From Anastatus disparis (lineage: Eukaryota; Arthropoda; Insecta; Hymenoptera; Eupelmidae), in contig JAFFSR010000279.1 in the NCBI GenBank assembly GCA_017163975.1, positions 372,001-436,000 of the forward strand: a stretch of DNA of 64,000 nt. The letters are read 5' to 3'. The notes beneath the pieces were generated by a model, which saw only the letters and a list, made by a program, of their open reading frames with translations, ran no database searches and was not told where the DNA came from. This document shows positions 32,780 through 44,552 of the stretch, one piece after another. Numbering within the stretch: the stretch's first letter is position 1; each line of letters begins with the position of its first letter. The position numbers were made by a program, and so were the translations under genes.

Positions 32780-35561
32780 TGTGTCGGTAATCGATGTAAT
32801 TTGTCAAAAATAAAAGAGGATCATCTGTAGTCTATACATTCAGTCCAGCGTGCCTTGAATTTTATTTATAATTTGCATAGATTAATCTCTTAACATCGTT
32901 TCTTTATTTTTAAAAAGTAAGTATAAAAACTTTTATTATTGCATGAGTTTTATGAAAAGAATTGTTTTAAAACTTTATTTTTATAATCTTTAAAGCTTAT
33001 GTGAATATAATTGCATGCATTTTATAAGTGTTTATTTTCTATTTTTTTTTGTTTATGATTTATAATTTCTGTAATAAATAACTATTTTTTTCTTTTTTTT
33101 AAATGTTTTTAAAAATGAATTTGTTTTATATACAATGAATCGTGTCAACTTATTTTTTTTCAGTAAGAAGATCAACCTAACCTCAAAATGGAAAATGTGC
33201 CCTTATCTTTGGATGAAGATTTTTGTAAACTACGTGATAAGGATTGCACAGTGTACGTATGAGATTAAAAACTCATTTTTTATTATATTGCTTATTATTT
33301 ACTTTTCTTTAATAATTTTGAAATTCTTATAATTCTAGAAATTTATTAAAATTGTTTTTTATTAATATAATTATGCTTTATTTTCCAGATCTTACATATT
33401 GATGGTGCACACTGCAAAGCAACCCAACTGAGTTGTAAATTGGATGCTGATAATTACGTACCATTTAAAATAATAATTCAAAAGAGTATTATTATCAACT
33501 TTCTGGGCGAATTTAAGCAAACGGTAGTGGATACACCTGCAATCCCTCGGGATGTTAACTTTAAAAACATAATCGTGGCTGATAGAGTTATATTTAAGTC
33601 ATTTTGAACATAACATAGATACATACATACATAAACATATATATATATATACATATATATGCAACGTTTCACGTCAACTCACCTAACAAAAAAATAGAAT
33701 TCGTCGAAAATCTGTGAAAATGTTCTATTTGATACCCAAAATATACAAAAAAAATTTTAGAGGTCCACGTCAAAGGGGTCAGGATTTAAACGTGATGGAA
33801 TTTTTCGAATTTTCCAAATTTTTTGCTAAATAAATATTTTAATGAATTTTTTCCTCAAAAACTATCAATTTTTCGTTAAAACTTAATAGAATACTTTTTC
33901 TTGGAAATTAGATGTAGAATTCACCTGAATTTTTGCAAATTATAATATACTGATTTTTATGCTTACTTGATCGATTTAAACATACTATTTAGTATATCTA
34001 AAAATCGAGCAGGTTAAATTGGCTTTTTAAAGTCTTATTTTTTCCGTTTTTGTATGAGGAAAAAATATACGAAGCCTCCAGTTGGGCAGCCTTCTCAAAG
34101 TTACTTAATTGTGCAAAAATGTCTGAAAAAATCGTTATTTTGGATCAATGATGAGATTCGTAATTTTTTTTCTGAAAAAGTATTGATTTTTGGGACAAAT
34201 GTATAAAAATATTTTTTATTGGAAATCATGTGTAGAATATGAATCTATTTTTACAAATTGTAATTTAAGACATTATGAACTATATATACTAAAAATTTAA
34301 CAAAAAATAAATTTTTAAATTTCAAATTTTCATTTATAATTTGTAATGTTTAGCAAATAATGGTTTACAAAAATTTACATACATTTTACATACAATTTCC
34401 AATAAAAAACATTTTCATACATTTGTCCCAAAAATCAATACTTTTTCAGAAAAAAAATCACGAATCTCATCATTGATCCAAAATAACGATTTAATCAGAC
34501 TTTTTTGCACAATTAATTAACTTTGAGAAGGCTGCCCAACTGGAGGCTTCGTATATTTTTTCCTCATAAAATAACGGAAAAAATAAGACTTTAAAAAGCC
34601 AATTTAACCTGATCGATTTTTAGATATACTAAATAGTATGTTTAAATCGATCAAGTAAGCATAAAAATCAGTATATTATAATTTGCAAAAATTCAGGTGA
34701 ATTCTACATCTAATTTCCAGGAAAAAGTATTCTATTAAGTTTTAACGAAAAATTGATAGTTTTTGAGGAAAAAATTCATTAAAATATTTATTCAGCAAAA
34801 AATTTGGAAAATTCGAAAAATTCCATGACGTTTAAATCCTGACCCCTCCTGGATCTCTAAAATTTTTTTTGTATATTTTGGGTGTCAAATAGAACATTTT
34901 CACAGATTTTCGACGAATTCTATTTTTTTGTTAGGTGAGTTGACGTGAGACGTCCCATATATATATATATTAAAGTGTATTTCGATCTATTTTTATAATT
35001 GCATGTATTTTTTCATGTAAATACAATAATAATTATTTTGAAGTTTCTTTTGATAATTTTATTCTTAAATTGTCTATATTTGTATATAATAAAAAAGTTT
35101 AAAAAGATTTTAAAATAAAATTTGTATATTTCAGCAATAAATGGTCACATTAAAACGAAGTTTGTGCTTATGCCAAGCAGATTTGAAAAGGCTACCTATG
35201 GTTGTGGCTCAATAACCGATGAGCAATACAAAATAACAGTTCATATTATAAATTATTCAGCAGTTGATATTGAAAAAGGAGTAGCTGTAACAGTGGTTGG
35301 GGAAGTAAATACTAACAAAAGTAAGTAATATTATTATCATTATTTTAAAATATAAAAAGTTCTTTTAAATATACATTACTTTTCTAATTTTCAGACGAAC
35401 CTCTAACTATAACATGTAAAGATAGCAGTGGAGTAACTGTTCGTTCCGAAGCTACTGCCTTATCAGCGTTAGAAGTTTTACGTGGTGTTAGAACGCCCAA
35501 AGGAAAGTTTTTTACGACTTATATTTCTTATTCAAGATGTTTTTTAATTTATATATTTTAA
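32780..35561 (+). CDS. Uncharacterised multi-exon gene, about 172 codons (predicted)
   Basis: I do not recognise the product. Five exons are proposed. A 5' leader (about 32780-32917) precedes GTAAGT. Exon 33164-33256 has ATG at 33188 and encodes MENVPLSLDEDFCKLRDKDC. The others are 33389-33485, 35135-35320 and 35395-35561 with TAA. Acceptors are pyrimidine-CAG or CCAG throughout. Donors are GTAAGT after 35320, GTATGA after 33256 and a weaker GTATTA after 33485. Exon phases agree only with this chain. Segments include DGAHCKATQLSCKLDADNYV, SRFEKATYGCGSITDEQYKI and CKDSSGVTVRSEATALSALE. If the weak donor is not used, exon 3 ends at TGA 33605. There is no signal peptide or membrane segment. The product looks like a small soluble protein. 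The third intron holds a 1.3-kb foldback. Confidence 0.5.
33662..34956. mobile_element. 1.3-kb foldback element in an intron
   Basis: Two arms of about 620 bp are inverse copies at roughly 95% or better by eye. They start at TTTCACGTCAACTCACCTAA (33668) and end at its near-inverse around 34951. Shared blocks include GGCTGCCCAACTGGAGGCTT (inverted near 34080-34095), GATCGATTTAAACATACTAT and GAATTCACCTGAATTTTTGC. The loop is short (about 60 bp near 34300). Both flanks are TATATA runs, so the duplication cannot be read. Non-coding. It lies between predicted exons ending at 33485 and starting at 35135. Confidence 0.85.
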
Positions 35562-36372
35562 AATGTTTAAGTAAATGATTAGATTTTAAGTAATTATTTT
35601 GAAGTTTTAAAAGTTTTCTTTATAGTTCTCTACAATATAATTTATATTATGATCCTGTTATATTCTAAGAGGATATAGTACTGGAGGCAGTATTTAGTAC
35701 ACAAATAGCATGGTCAGTATGAAAACAGATAACACTATCTAAGGGCACATGCTCTCTCTCTCTTCCTCCACAGTTAATCGCATGAGGAACGAAAGATAAA
35801 ACATGTGCCCTTAGATAGTGTTGTCTCTTTTTATACTGACCACGCACTTCGTGTATTGAATGCTGTCTCCAGTACTATATGTCCTTTTAGCTAAGTAAAT
35901 TTTACGTTCTTGAGCATTATTAATATGAGTAAACATCATACGTTTTACTTTATTAATACTGAGTTCCTATTGTATTTATGATACTTAAAAAATAATATTA
36001 ACTTTATTTAGCAGTTTGTTTTTTTTTTAATTAAAAGAATGTTCAATTTAACAGTTTTTTTTTAATTAAAAGATTGTTCTTTTGAATAGTATAAGATACT
36101 GTAAAGACTGAAAATATGCTGAGCATCTTAAAAACATGGTATACTTCATTTAAAAAATTATATGTAATCTACGTTTTGTTATGTCATTATACGATTGTCA
36201 ATTATTAATAAACATGTTAGTTTAGAATGAAATATGTTTGGTATAAGATTTCTGTTCAGTAAAATGTCATACGCTTAAGTATTATTAGATTTATTTATAA
36301 TTTATAATATAAACGATATTGTCCATTAATAATTATCAATAATTTTCTTCATTGTTGTATTGTCAATTAAAA
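35556..36372. repeat. 817-bp tandem duplication, copy 1
   Basis: Starts TTTTAAAATGTTTAAGTAAA and runs to 36372. The same order of landmarks (TGATTAGATTTTAAGTAATT, the hairpin MITE, AATTAAAAGAATGTTCAATT, ATGCTGAGCATCTTAAAAAC, TTATACGATTGTCAATTATT) recurs 817 bp later. It starts within the predicted last exon of the upstream gene. Confidence 0.85.
35668..35886. mobile_element. Hairpin MITE in copy 1 of the duplication
   Basis: An almost fully palindromic 219-bp segment: GGATATAGTACTGGAGGCAG at the left end pairs with CTGTCTCCAGTACTATATGTCC at the right. The middle pairs TCTAAGGGCACATG with CATGTGCCCTTAGA. The non-palindromic loop is CTCTCTCTTCCTCCACAGTT. Confidence 0.8.
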
Positions 36373-37189
36373 TTTTAAAATATTCAAGTAGATGATTAGA
36401 TTTTAAGTAATTATTTTGAAGTTTCAAAATTTTCTTTATAGTTCTCTATAATATAATTTATATTATGTACCTGTCATAGTCTTAGAGCATATAGTACTGG
36501 AAGCAGTATTCAGTACACAAATAGCATGGTCAGTATGAAAACAGATAACACTATCTAAGGGCACATGCTCTCTCTCTTCCTCCACAGTTAATCGCATGAG
36601 GAACGAAAGATAAAACATGTGCCCTTAGATAGCGTTGTCTCGTTTTACACTGACCACGCACTTCGTGTATTTAATGCTGTCTCCAGTACTATATGCTCTG
36701 TTATAGTAAAGTGGCTAAGTAAATTTTACAGTCTCGAGCGTTATTAGTATGAGTTAACATCATACGTTTTACTTTATTAATACTGAGTTCCTATTGTATT
36801 TATGATACTTAAAAAATAATATTAACTTTATTTAGCAGTTTGTTTTTTTCTAATTAAAAGAATGTTCAATTTAACAGTTTTTTTTTAATTAAAAGATTGT
36901 TCTTTTGAATAGTATAAGATACTGTAAAGACTGAAAATATGCTGAGCATCTTAAAAACATGGTATACTTCATTTAAAAAATTATATGTAATCTACGTTTT
37001 GTTATGTCATTATACGATTGTCAATTATTAATAAACATGTCAGTTTGGAATGAAATATGTTTGATATAAGATTTTTGTTCAGTAAAATGTGATACGTTTG
37101 AGTATTATTAGATTTATTTATAATTTATAATATAAACAATATTGTTCATTAATAATTGACAATGATTTTCTTTATTATTGTATTGTCAA
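36373..37189. repeat. 817-bp tandem duplication, copy 2
   Basis: Second copy of 35556-36372, roughly 95% similar by eye. Differences are scattered substitutions and a small insertion after the MITE (GTTATAGTAAAGTGG). It ends where TATTGTCAA meets GGACTTTATT. Confidence 0.85.
36484..36699. mobile_element. Hairpin MITE in copy 2 of the duplication
   Basis: Same palindromic element as 35668-35886, with perfect ends AGAGCATATAGTACTGG and the inverse. It was carried by the tandem duplication rather than inserted separately, because its flanks match those of copy 1. Confidence 0.8.
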
Positions 37190-38098
37190 GGACTTTATTA
37201 TTAAAGATTCTTTTTTATGTTTGTAATTTCATTGGAGATCATGTATATTCATAAATGAATTCAATTCAGTAATTTTAATGGCACATTATTTATTTTGTTT
37301 GGAAAAAAAACTTAAGCTGTGTTAAAAAATAATAAATTGATACTCTGTCAGTAATATGACATTTATCAATAAATAATATTTTAAAAACTTTTTAATTAGT
37401 GATAATACGTCTTACGACGATTGTCTGTATATATTTAACCTAGACTAACACAAAAAAAATTTGCCCTTTTAAGTCACGTGATACCTCCTGATCTGATTAT
37501 ATTGGATTGATTTTCTGGTTTTTTAGTACTAATTTTTGACACACATAATCGTTTTGACAATATAGTTCCTGATAGTGTAATGTTATGTATATAATATCAA
37601 CGAATATAGTGTAACGTTTGGCTTTTCTGACAGTTGCTTTAGATAACTCGTTGACGTCGGTGGCATCAGACTTTTACTTTTTACCTGTGGGTTGATACTG
37701 GAAAATGGTCGGTCGGAGGTTCGAATAAGCCAAAGTTCAAAACTTATAAACTAAATTGAAATTATCGAATTAAATAAGAATGAATTTAATAATAAAAAGT
37801 TAACTTTAATAAAAGAAATGCATGAAAATTTAACTGTAATTAATATTAAAAGAAAAGAAATTTACTATTGCGTTTAAATAATAATTAAATTGGTGAAATA
37901 ACAAATCTTAAAACTAAAGTGATAAATGATGGGGCGGATTTACAGGACAGGTTTAGCGGAACTGGTAAATGAGTATGAGTCGTGCATTTTATATTTTTCA
38001 CAATAAATATTCTTCGCATTTATTGAGTTGAACTTAAAACTAATACAAGATTTAATCAAATAAATGATCATGAAAAAAGACTAAAATTAAATGAACTA
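37190..38098. other. Non-coding spacer
   Basis: AT-rich. About 37605-37735 is less AT-rich and starts TGTAACGTTTGGC, which could be a decayed LTR start, but no partner was found. No gene seen. Confidence 0.35.
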
Positions 38099-38368
38099 AG
38101 ATTTAATTGTCTTTAGGTCGTCGGTATTTATTATTCGCCGGTGACGCAGTTTAACAAAATCTACTTATCAATAATTCCGAACGGTATCGGTTGCAAACTA
38201 AAAGTAAAGGAAAGATAGACTATTTACAGGTTACGAGATTTAATTGATCTCTTTCTGGCGGTCGGTATTTATCTTTACCGGTGACACGGTTTTTAACAAT
38301 CTTATCATCAATAAATTCCGAACGGTATCGGTTACAAACTAGGAAAAATAAAACTATTTACAGGCTAC
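38099..38368. repeat. Two-copy 134-bp tandem repeat
   Basis: Units begin near 38100 and 38235 with GATTTAATTG. They share GGTCGTCGGTATTTAT or GGCGGTCGGTATTTAT, GCCGGTGAC or ACCGGTGAC, AATTCCGAACGGTATCGGTT and ACTATTTACAGG. A third, more diverged partial unit may follow to about 38460. Confidence 0.7.
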
Positions 38369-38883
38369 AGTATTATCGACGGTTGGCATGGTTGAAATCT
38401 ACTTTACTGGCGGTAGATAATACGAGCGGTGTCTCCGTGACATTCGGTACAGGCTAAAGGTACAGACTGGTGTCAGAGGGAGACAGGAAAGGTTACCTCC
38501 AAGTCTTGCCGTAGACCTGGAGGGGATATACTAGTTGTGCATACTCGCATCGACTAGTGGAGGACCCACCCCGACCGAGAAGGTGGTAGTAGTGGTCAGG
38601 AATCAGTGTCGGACAATCCCGCCCTTGCACTGACGGAAAAGTTGGAGGCTAACTTCGGGCAATCCCACCCTTACGTAGCTAGAGACAGGAATACGGATGA
38701 GGATAACTCCCACTGTGTCGAGCAACCCCACTCTTACACAGTGGAAGGGGAGAAGAGTCCAATGCTGGCTTGGTGGCTCGCTTATATATGCTACGGAGCT
38801 CGCTATTCCCATTGCGGGAGTAGTGCCTCGTAGCGGCTGAGCGCAGGTACTGCGTCTAGCGCGATTTTTGAATCGTCGCAATA
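38369..38883. other. GC-rich non-coding block with TATA-like site
   Basis: Markedly GC-richer than its surroundings. It contains repeated CAATCCCRCCCTTRC-type words near 38615, 38660 and 38720. TATATATGCTACGGAGCTC occurs near 38784. The open frames here (38603-38926 reverse, 38606-38833 forward) have no recognisable domain. It may be part of an LTR or another retroelement leader; unproven. Confidence 0.35.
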
Positions 38884-39088
38884 GACGCTTATAGAAGCAA
38901 ACTCTTAAATGGGAAATTTCTACCAAAAATGAGTTACCCAGCTACTGAGGGCGCCACTAGATCCCATGTATTTTTATATCTACATATATCAAATTTTTTA
39001 TATGTATATATATATACAAACGATGTTAAAGTGTTACCCAGGTTTTTGGACGAAAAATTTAACACAGAAGAATCCTTCTATAAGCGTC
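38884..39088. mobile_element. 205-bp TIR element, GACGCTTATAGAAG ends
   Basis: A perfect 14-bp inverted repeat at 38884-38897 and 39075-39088, with further imperfect pairing inward (AAACTCTTAAATGGGAAATT against the right side). No target duplication is readable because a SINE has inserted exactly at its right edge. Confidence 0.55.
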
Positions 39089-39093
39089 CATCT

Positions 39094-39098
<5 letters not shown>

Positions 39099-39134
<36 letters not shown>

Positions 39135-39472
39135 AATATATAAAGGATATTGTCCTCTATATGATTAACCTTTTATATATGGTGAAGTCGAGGAAGTCCC
39201 CCGCCCGGCATCTGTTTAACACATTACATCAGGCTAGGACTGTCAGACCCACCATACCGAAAACTTTGACTACCGATGGATGGTCAGCCACTTTTGTAAC
39301 CAACAATCAACCGATACCCAATGAGGTCGGATTTTTTTAAAGAGTCGCGATATAAATGGCACATACACTTATTTTCTTTCGAAAAAAAAGTTAGAGGTAC
39401 CTGGCCAGGATTCGAACCCATGCCCTCCGCGTTGAAGGCAAGAGCTCTATCCATTACACCACCGCGCTCTCA
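39099..39472 (-). mobile_element. Second tRNA-derived SINE, reverse strand
   Basis: On the reverse strand the head has an A box GGTGTAATGGATAGAGC (39460-39444) and a B box GGTTCGAATCC (39418-39408), followed by a body and a poly(A) tail (T run 39096-39128 on the forward strand). A perfect 12-bp duplication TCCATCTTCTTT flanks it (39087-39098 and 39473-39484). Its head, body and tail differ from the SINE at 19.7 kb, so at least two SINE families are present. Confidence 0.85.
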
Positions 39473-39484
39473 TCCATCTTCTTT

Positions 39485-40721
39485 GATAATATGTAGTCAT
39501 TTAACAGTCACAAGTCAATTTCTTAAAGATGAATAATACTGATTATTAGTTTAATTAATAAGTATTTATAGCATATATATTATTAATTTATGAAAGACAG
39601 TGCTTCTTAGATGAAAAAAAATGATTGGAAAAGGTCTGAACTGAAAAATTTATTTTACTAGACTAGACTCTTTTATTTCATTTATGAATTGCAAGATAAT
39701 TAATAATTACATTATTGTTATTTAAACTATTACAGTACAGTGAACTCAAGGTAAATTATTACTACATTAAACCAATTTTTATTAATAACAAAATTCATAA
39801 CCTAACCTAAATTATTATTTTTCTATTGCAGATTGAGTTTGTATGAAGTAATTACTTAACTATGTTTTCATAAAGCTATCCAATAACGGTAAATAGTTTG
39901 CTGTATTCAATATCAATTTCTAAAACAATTCAAAATTAGTTTCATACTTAAAGTACGTGTAAGTGATTTTCATTAATTCCAATTCTTTTCTTATTAAGTT
40001 TTGATATCATCAAATCTTTTAACTTATATAAGTTGTAAATTATATTGCTTACTATTCAAATAGCTTTTTATTTAACCCTATGTTTCATTTCTTTCGAATA
40101 TAATGCCGATTTCTAATATTGATATACTATTACTTGAATCTTTCATCAAATTATACTGATTTTTAACATTTTGTATGTGATTTTAATTTTTTTTTTATTT
40201 GATTATAAAATTACAATAGATACTTCACTAGATAATAGATTATCATTTATTTATATTATAGATTAAATTTTGTATATATTGAGGAAAGTTAAAAAAATAA
40301 TTCAATATTTATATTTGTTTGTTTTGCTTTTTATTTGTTTGAAGTTCCTCATTTGTTTTGATAACATCGTTCCTGATACTGTAATATTATGTAATATGTG
40401 ATAGTCAATTATGTAATAATTAAATGTTTATTAAAAAAAAATTAAATCATTACAAAGTCAAAAATTGGAAAACTCATTATTACTACAACTGATAACTGGA
40501 AGAGGAGAATTTTAAAAGTAAAACAAAAAGTAAAATCATAAACATAAATGTAACTATTTTTTATGTAATGATTTAATAAACATACATGTATATATGTATA
40601 AAATTAATAAAACAAAGAATAAAATTTAAATTAGTTTAACATAAAATTATTTTTATATTTTTTGTTACATATTGTATTTATAGTTACTAAATAACTTATA
40701 ATAACTTTTACTTGAAAATAA
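39485..40721. other. AT-rich spacer
   Basis: No gene, RNA or strong repeat recognised. Confidence 0.45.
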
Positions 40722-40928
40722 ATATATACCTATAACGGAAACAAATCTATACCTCAAAATAAACAAAACTATACCTGAAAATAAACCTATACTTGAAAAT
40801 AAACCTTTACCTGAAAATAAACCTTTACCTGAAAATGAACCTATACTTTAAAATAAACCTATACCTCAAAATAAACATAAGCCTACGAAAAAAACAAACC
40901 TATACTTGAAAATAACTTTACACAAGAA
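40722..40928. repeat. 18-bp minisatellite
   Basis: Units of the form ACCTATACCTGAAAATAA repeat at 18-bp spacing, clean between about 40785 and 40880 and decaying outward. Confidence 0.8.
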
Positions 40929-41170
40929 AATTAACCTACAGATGATAGAAATTTTATAACTCAACATACTTAATCGTTTGTACGAATAATTTTACAAGAT
41001 TATGATTGCCTATAATAATTATTTATCATTTTTCTTTTTTTAATAAATACAAGCTTCAATTACCTCGCTCCTAACGTCGCTCGGTTTGATTCTGACCTTT
41101 ATAAAAAATATTTTTCAATTTAAAATATTTTAAATTTCAAAGTATCCATTTTTAAATGTATTTGTGTACG

Positions 41171-41173
<3 letters not shown>

Positions 41174-41232
<59 letters not shown>
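41174..41232. repeat. (TA)n microsatellite
   Basis: An uninterrupted run of about 59 bp of alternating T and A, seven bases before the TTAA flank of the next element. Confidence 0.9.
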
Positions 41233-41236
<4 letters not shown>

Positions 41237-41243
41237 CTTTTAA

Positions 41244-41638
41244 GAGCAGGCCGGATTCGCTGTCCTTGTCTAATTGGCATTTTTGTTATTTACTCAAGTA
41301 TTAATCGGTGTATCTGCAAATTGAAGGTTAAGCGCAATAGATATTATTATTACAAATATTTATGCACAAGAAAAAAAAAATCTATCACTTTGTTTTTGAG
41401 AAAAGTAAGGAACGCGAAAATATTATAAACATAATCTTTTACTTCGGCGTTCCTTACTTTTCTCAAAAACAAATTGGTAGATTTTTTTTTTCTTGTGCAT
41501 AGATATTCATAATAATAATATCTATTGCGATCAACCTTTATTTTGAAGATACACCGATTAATACTTGAGTAAATAACAAACAACTCAATTGTTACTCGGT
41601 TGGTATCAGGTTCTACTCCGGCCTGCCGTTAAAAACGA
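41244..41638. mobile_element. Short TTAA-flanked TIR element, empty form
   Basis: TTAA at 41240-41243 and 41639-41642. Ends GAGCAGGCCGGATTCGCTG and GGTTCTACTCCGGCCTGCCG. It matches the outer 260 bp and 125 bp of the element at 824-3984 and represents the state before the 2.8-kb insert. An internal hairpin pairs TTTTTGAGAAAAGTAAGGAA with its inverse. The reverse frame 41350-41583 only reflects this palindrome. Confidence 0.8.
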
Positions 41639-41642
41639 ATTT

Positions 41643-43240
41643 CATGAAATAAAAAATGTTACATGTTAAGAAAATATAGAAACAGGAATAATTAGAACAG
41701 ATATAATGAACAACGTTGCTATCATTAGCTTGAAATTCATAGTAGTTTCTCATTTCTCATTTCTCGGTTTTTATAAAAATTTCGTTTTCACTTTGGGTAA
41801 CACATAATAATATAAGTATGTTAAAAATTTATCATGAATAGATTTGAAAAAAAAGAAAAACAAATTTAAAATAATTACTATTAAACAAATTTTACAACAT
41901 GACAAAATAAATATTAAAATTTGTTATAGTAATAATTTCTGTAATTTGTTTTCATTTATTTTCTATGAATCATGTATTATAATCTTACATAAATTGGTAT
42001 GTGCTACTTACAGTGCAAATGAAATTTTCATAAAAACTGAGAAATGAGAAAATATTAAAAATTACTACCACTTTGACACGATAAGAACAGTAACGTTATT
42101 TTTTATGATAGTTCCTGGGAGATTATTTGTTAAGCGTCTTATTTGAGACATAAAACTGTATTGACCATTGAGAAAGTTTCTTTAGCGTTATCTTACTCGT
42201 GAGACAGTTAGAGCTTTTGTAGGGAAAAGGAATAAGAAAATACATTACCAGTATATCTATATACGCGAGGAATAACAGATAAAAGAAACTTATTACCTCT
42301 TATTACTGTGATGTATAAAATACATCACAAGAAGTAAAATTTAAATAGATTAGTTATTAAGTATAAAAAGCGAAATTATAACAAGCGAGCGCACTTATTT
42401 TTTTAATTCATAAATCTTATGTTTTATTTTTGTAACGTTTTTTTTTTAAAATGATTTTTCTCAAGCGTAAGAAATTGACAGATGTAAAGGAGAGTCGAGA
42501 AAACTGCAGGGGAAAACCAGAAATAAAAATAAAGTAATTAATAGTTATTTAAATAGAAAAAAATATTCATCGTAAACCTAAGAGTAAAAGCAGACGCAAA
42601 CACAGAAGCACAGCAAGAAGGATCAGCTGTAATGATGCACATAAGTGAGAAAGAAAAAGAAGATTATGATCATGCGTGCGGCAAATGAAAAAGGCTTCAG
42701 GAACACGACGCGTATATATACACATACTAGATGCACCAGAAACTCAGGATTAACGTCCACGAGAAACACTTCATAAACGAATCACGAGAAGTTACAACGA
42801 AGCGGCAACACGAAATTGGAAGCGACGTGACGCTGTAGAAACTGTCATAGCGACAGCATAAGGGCGAGAAGGATAGATAGCACAAACGCATTCAGGCTCA
42901 ACACACAAAAGGAACAGTGTGTACAGTAAATGCATATGTATATATATATACATATACGCATACTTAGATATTTCAACGCCGCGCCATGTAGCTGTACATA
43001 CAAAATAAATAAAATGTAAAATCGACCAATGAGGAACAGCTATGAGTAGAAATCTTCGATAATCGATGTTTCTACTGCGTGAAGCGACATAGCAACTTCA
43101 AATACAGTATAAAAATTTACTAGAGTGATAGAAATAGAAGATCCGCGACCAAGAGTCGATAAAGCTGTCGATAGCGACTCACAACTGAAGAGATCAAAGT
43201 AAAAACTAAGACGCTGCAAGAAATAAGGATAGAAAATGGA
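41643..43240. other. Non-coding stretch, becoming less AT-rich rightward
   Basis: No gene recognised. From about 42590 the base composition is more balanced. A palindrome pairing GTAGAAAT with its inverse around TCGATAATCGA lies near 43046-43076. Confidence 0.4.
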
Positions 43241-43672
43241 GAGTAGCTAGGTGCGGCAGAGATGGACAACAGAGCGAAGGGGAATGTAATTTCCTTCTTC
43301 TTGAAAGAAGATCATTCTGGGATCAGCACTCGTTGAGTACACTCGAGTAACGTTGGAACTCATCCTTTTTTTGTTGAATATTATCGGTGAAGCTAAGGAG
43401 TAAAATGAGAAACGAGAGCAGAGAAGTCGTGGGCTAGATAAAAGGAAAAGGAGAAATAAAGGGAAAGAAAGAAGGCTGCGGTGAGACATCTCCAGAGACG
43501 ACGACTCGGCGACCGGGTGCGACCATCTCTTGGAACCAACATCGTTTCCGTTCTTTCGACCACACCATTGTCTTCTCTTCGACCAGCGTCACGTTCTTTT
43601 TTTCGTTTTCGACTACTGAGAGGGAATCTGCAGCAAAGCAACTGTAAATGGAATTCTACCAGCGGGTTAGCA
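43241..43672 (+). promoter_or_regulatory. Possible promoter and first exon of an unseen gene
   Basis: The block is GC-richer and CpG-containing. A short open frame from 43481 ends in sequence GTTAGCAA followed by GTAAGAA (43673), a good splice donor. A possible acceptor CTCTTTTCAG lies at 44887-44896. The intron between them would contain the 44.2-kb foldback. No conserved protein is seen, so the exon may be untranslated leader. The evidence is composition and splice signals only. Confidence 0.3.
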
Positions 43673-44175
43673 AGTAAGAAATAGTATTTTCTAATTCTGT
43701 TGGTTTCCCTCGATACCTTTCTCGGTTCTCCTTAAGAGATATATTTTTGTGTTATTACCTTGATACGATAGAGTTTTTTTTTATTTCGATCGCGAGTGGA
43801 TTAGAAGTAGAATCAGTGCGGTTAAGTGAAAATACGAATAAAGACATTAAAAATCAAAATAAGTGTAAATTAAAAGAGAAAAGAGAAAACCACGTGCGAA
43901 GGTGTTCATGCTTGGCGACGCGACGCCATTTTTTGCTTTATAAGTTGAATACAAAATTTGTAATTATTAAATTCAATTAAATCTGCTTTTGTTATATTCT
44001 GATTGCTAACATTGGTATTACCGAAAATTACTTAAAGTGAAATAAATAGACGACGCGGCGGCCATTGTGAAATTGTGCGAACGAGATAGATATACGTAGT
44101 TAGTAATTAAAATCTAAAGTTCTTATTTATTTTATATAGAGTAGTGCGAGCGATATCAATATTAATTCTTTAAGA

Positions 44176-44552
44176 GGAGGTCACGTATCTCTGTCCTTTT
44201 CTAATCAAAGAAATGATTTTTTTACAAAAACTAATAACTTTAGCAAAAAAATAAAGAGAAAGCCGCATCTCATATCAAAAAAAGCGATATTTTCTTTGAT
44301 GAGAAAGAATTAATTTATTGCTTCGTTTTCGAGAAAACCTTGAAAAACCTAAATCATAGAGGTTAGGGTGGACAATTTGGTTTTTCAAGGTTTTCTTGAG
44401 AACGAAGCAATAAAATTAATTTTTTCTTACCAAAGAAAATATTCCTCTTTTTGATACAAGATGCGGCTTTCTCTTCATTTTTTGCTAAAGTTATTAGTTT
44501 TTGTAAAAAAATCATTTCTTTGATTAGAAAAGGACAGAGATACGTGACCTCC
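44176..44552. mobile_element. 0.38-kb foldback element
   Basis: Arms of about 170 bp pair GGAGGTCACGTATCTCTGTC (left) with its inverse (right end). They also pair TTCTAATCAAAGAAATGATT and CGAAGCAATAAA-type blocks. The loop is about 35 bp near 44365. The flanks TTAAGA and TTGAGA are similar but not identical. Non-coding. Confidence 0.8.

Noticed and set aside
37605..38883. Complete LTR starting TGTAACG
   Set aside because: No matching end, primer-binding site or second copy could be found, so it was left as a non-coding stretch.
39399..39472. Functional tRNA gene on the reverse strand
   Set aside because: Same reasoning: the tRNA-like head is followed by a body, a poly(A) tail and a 12-bp duplication around the whole unit.
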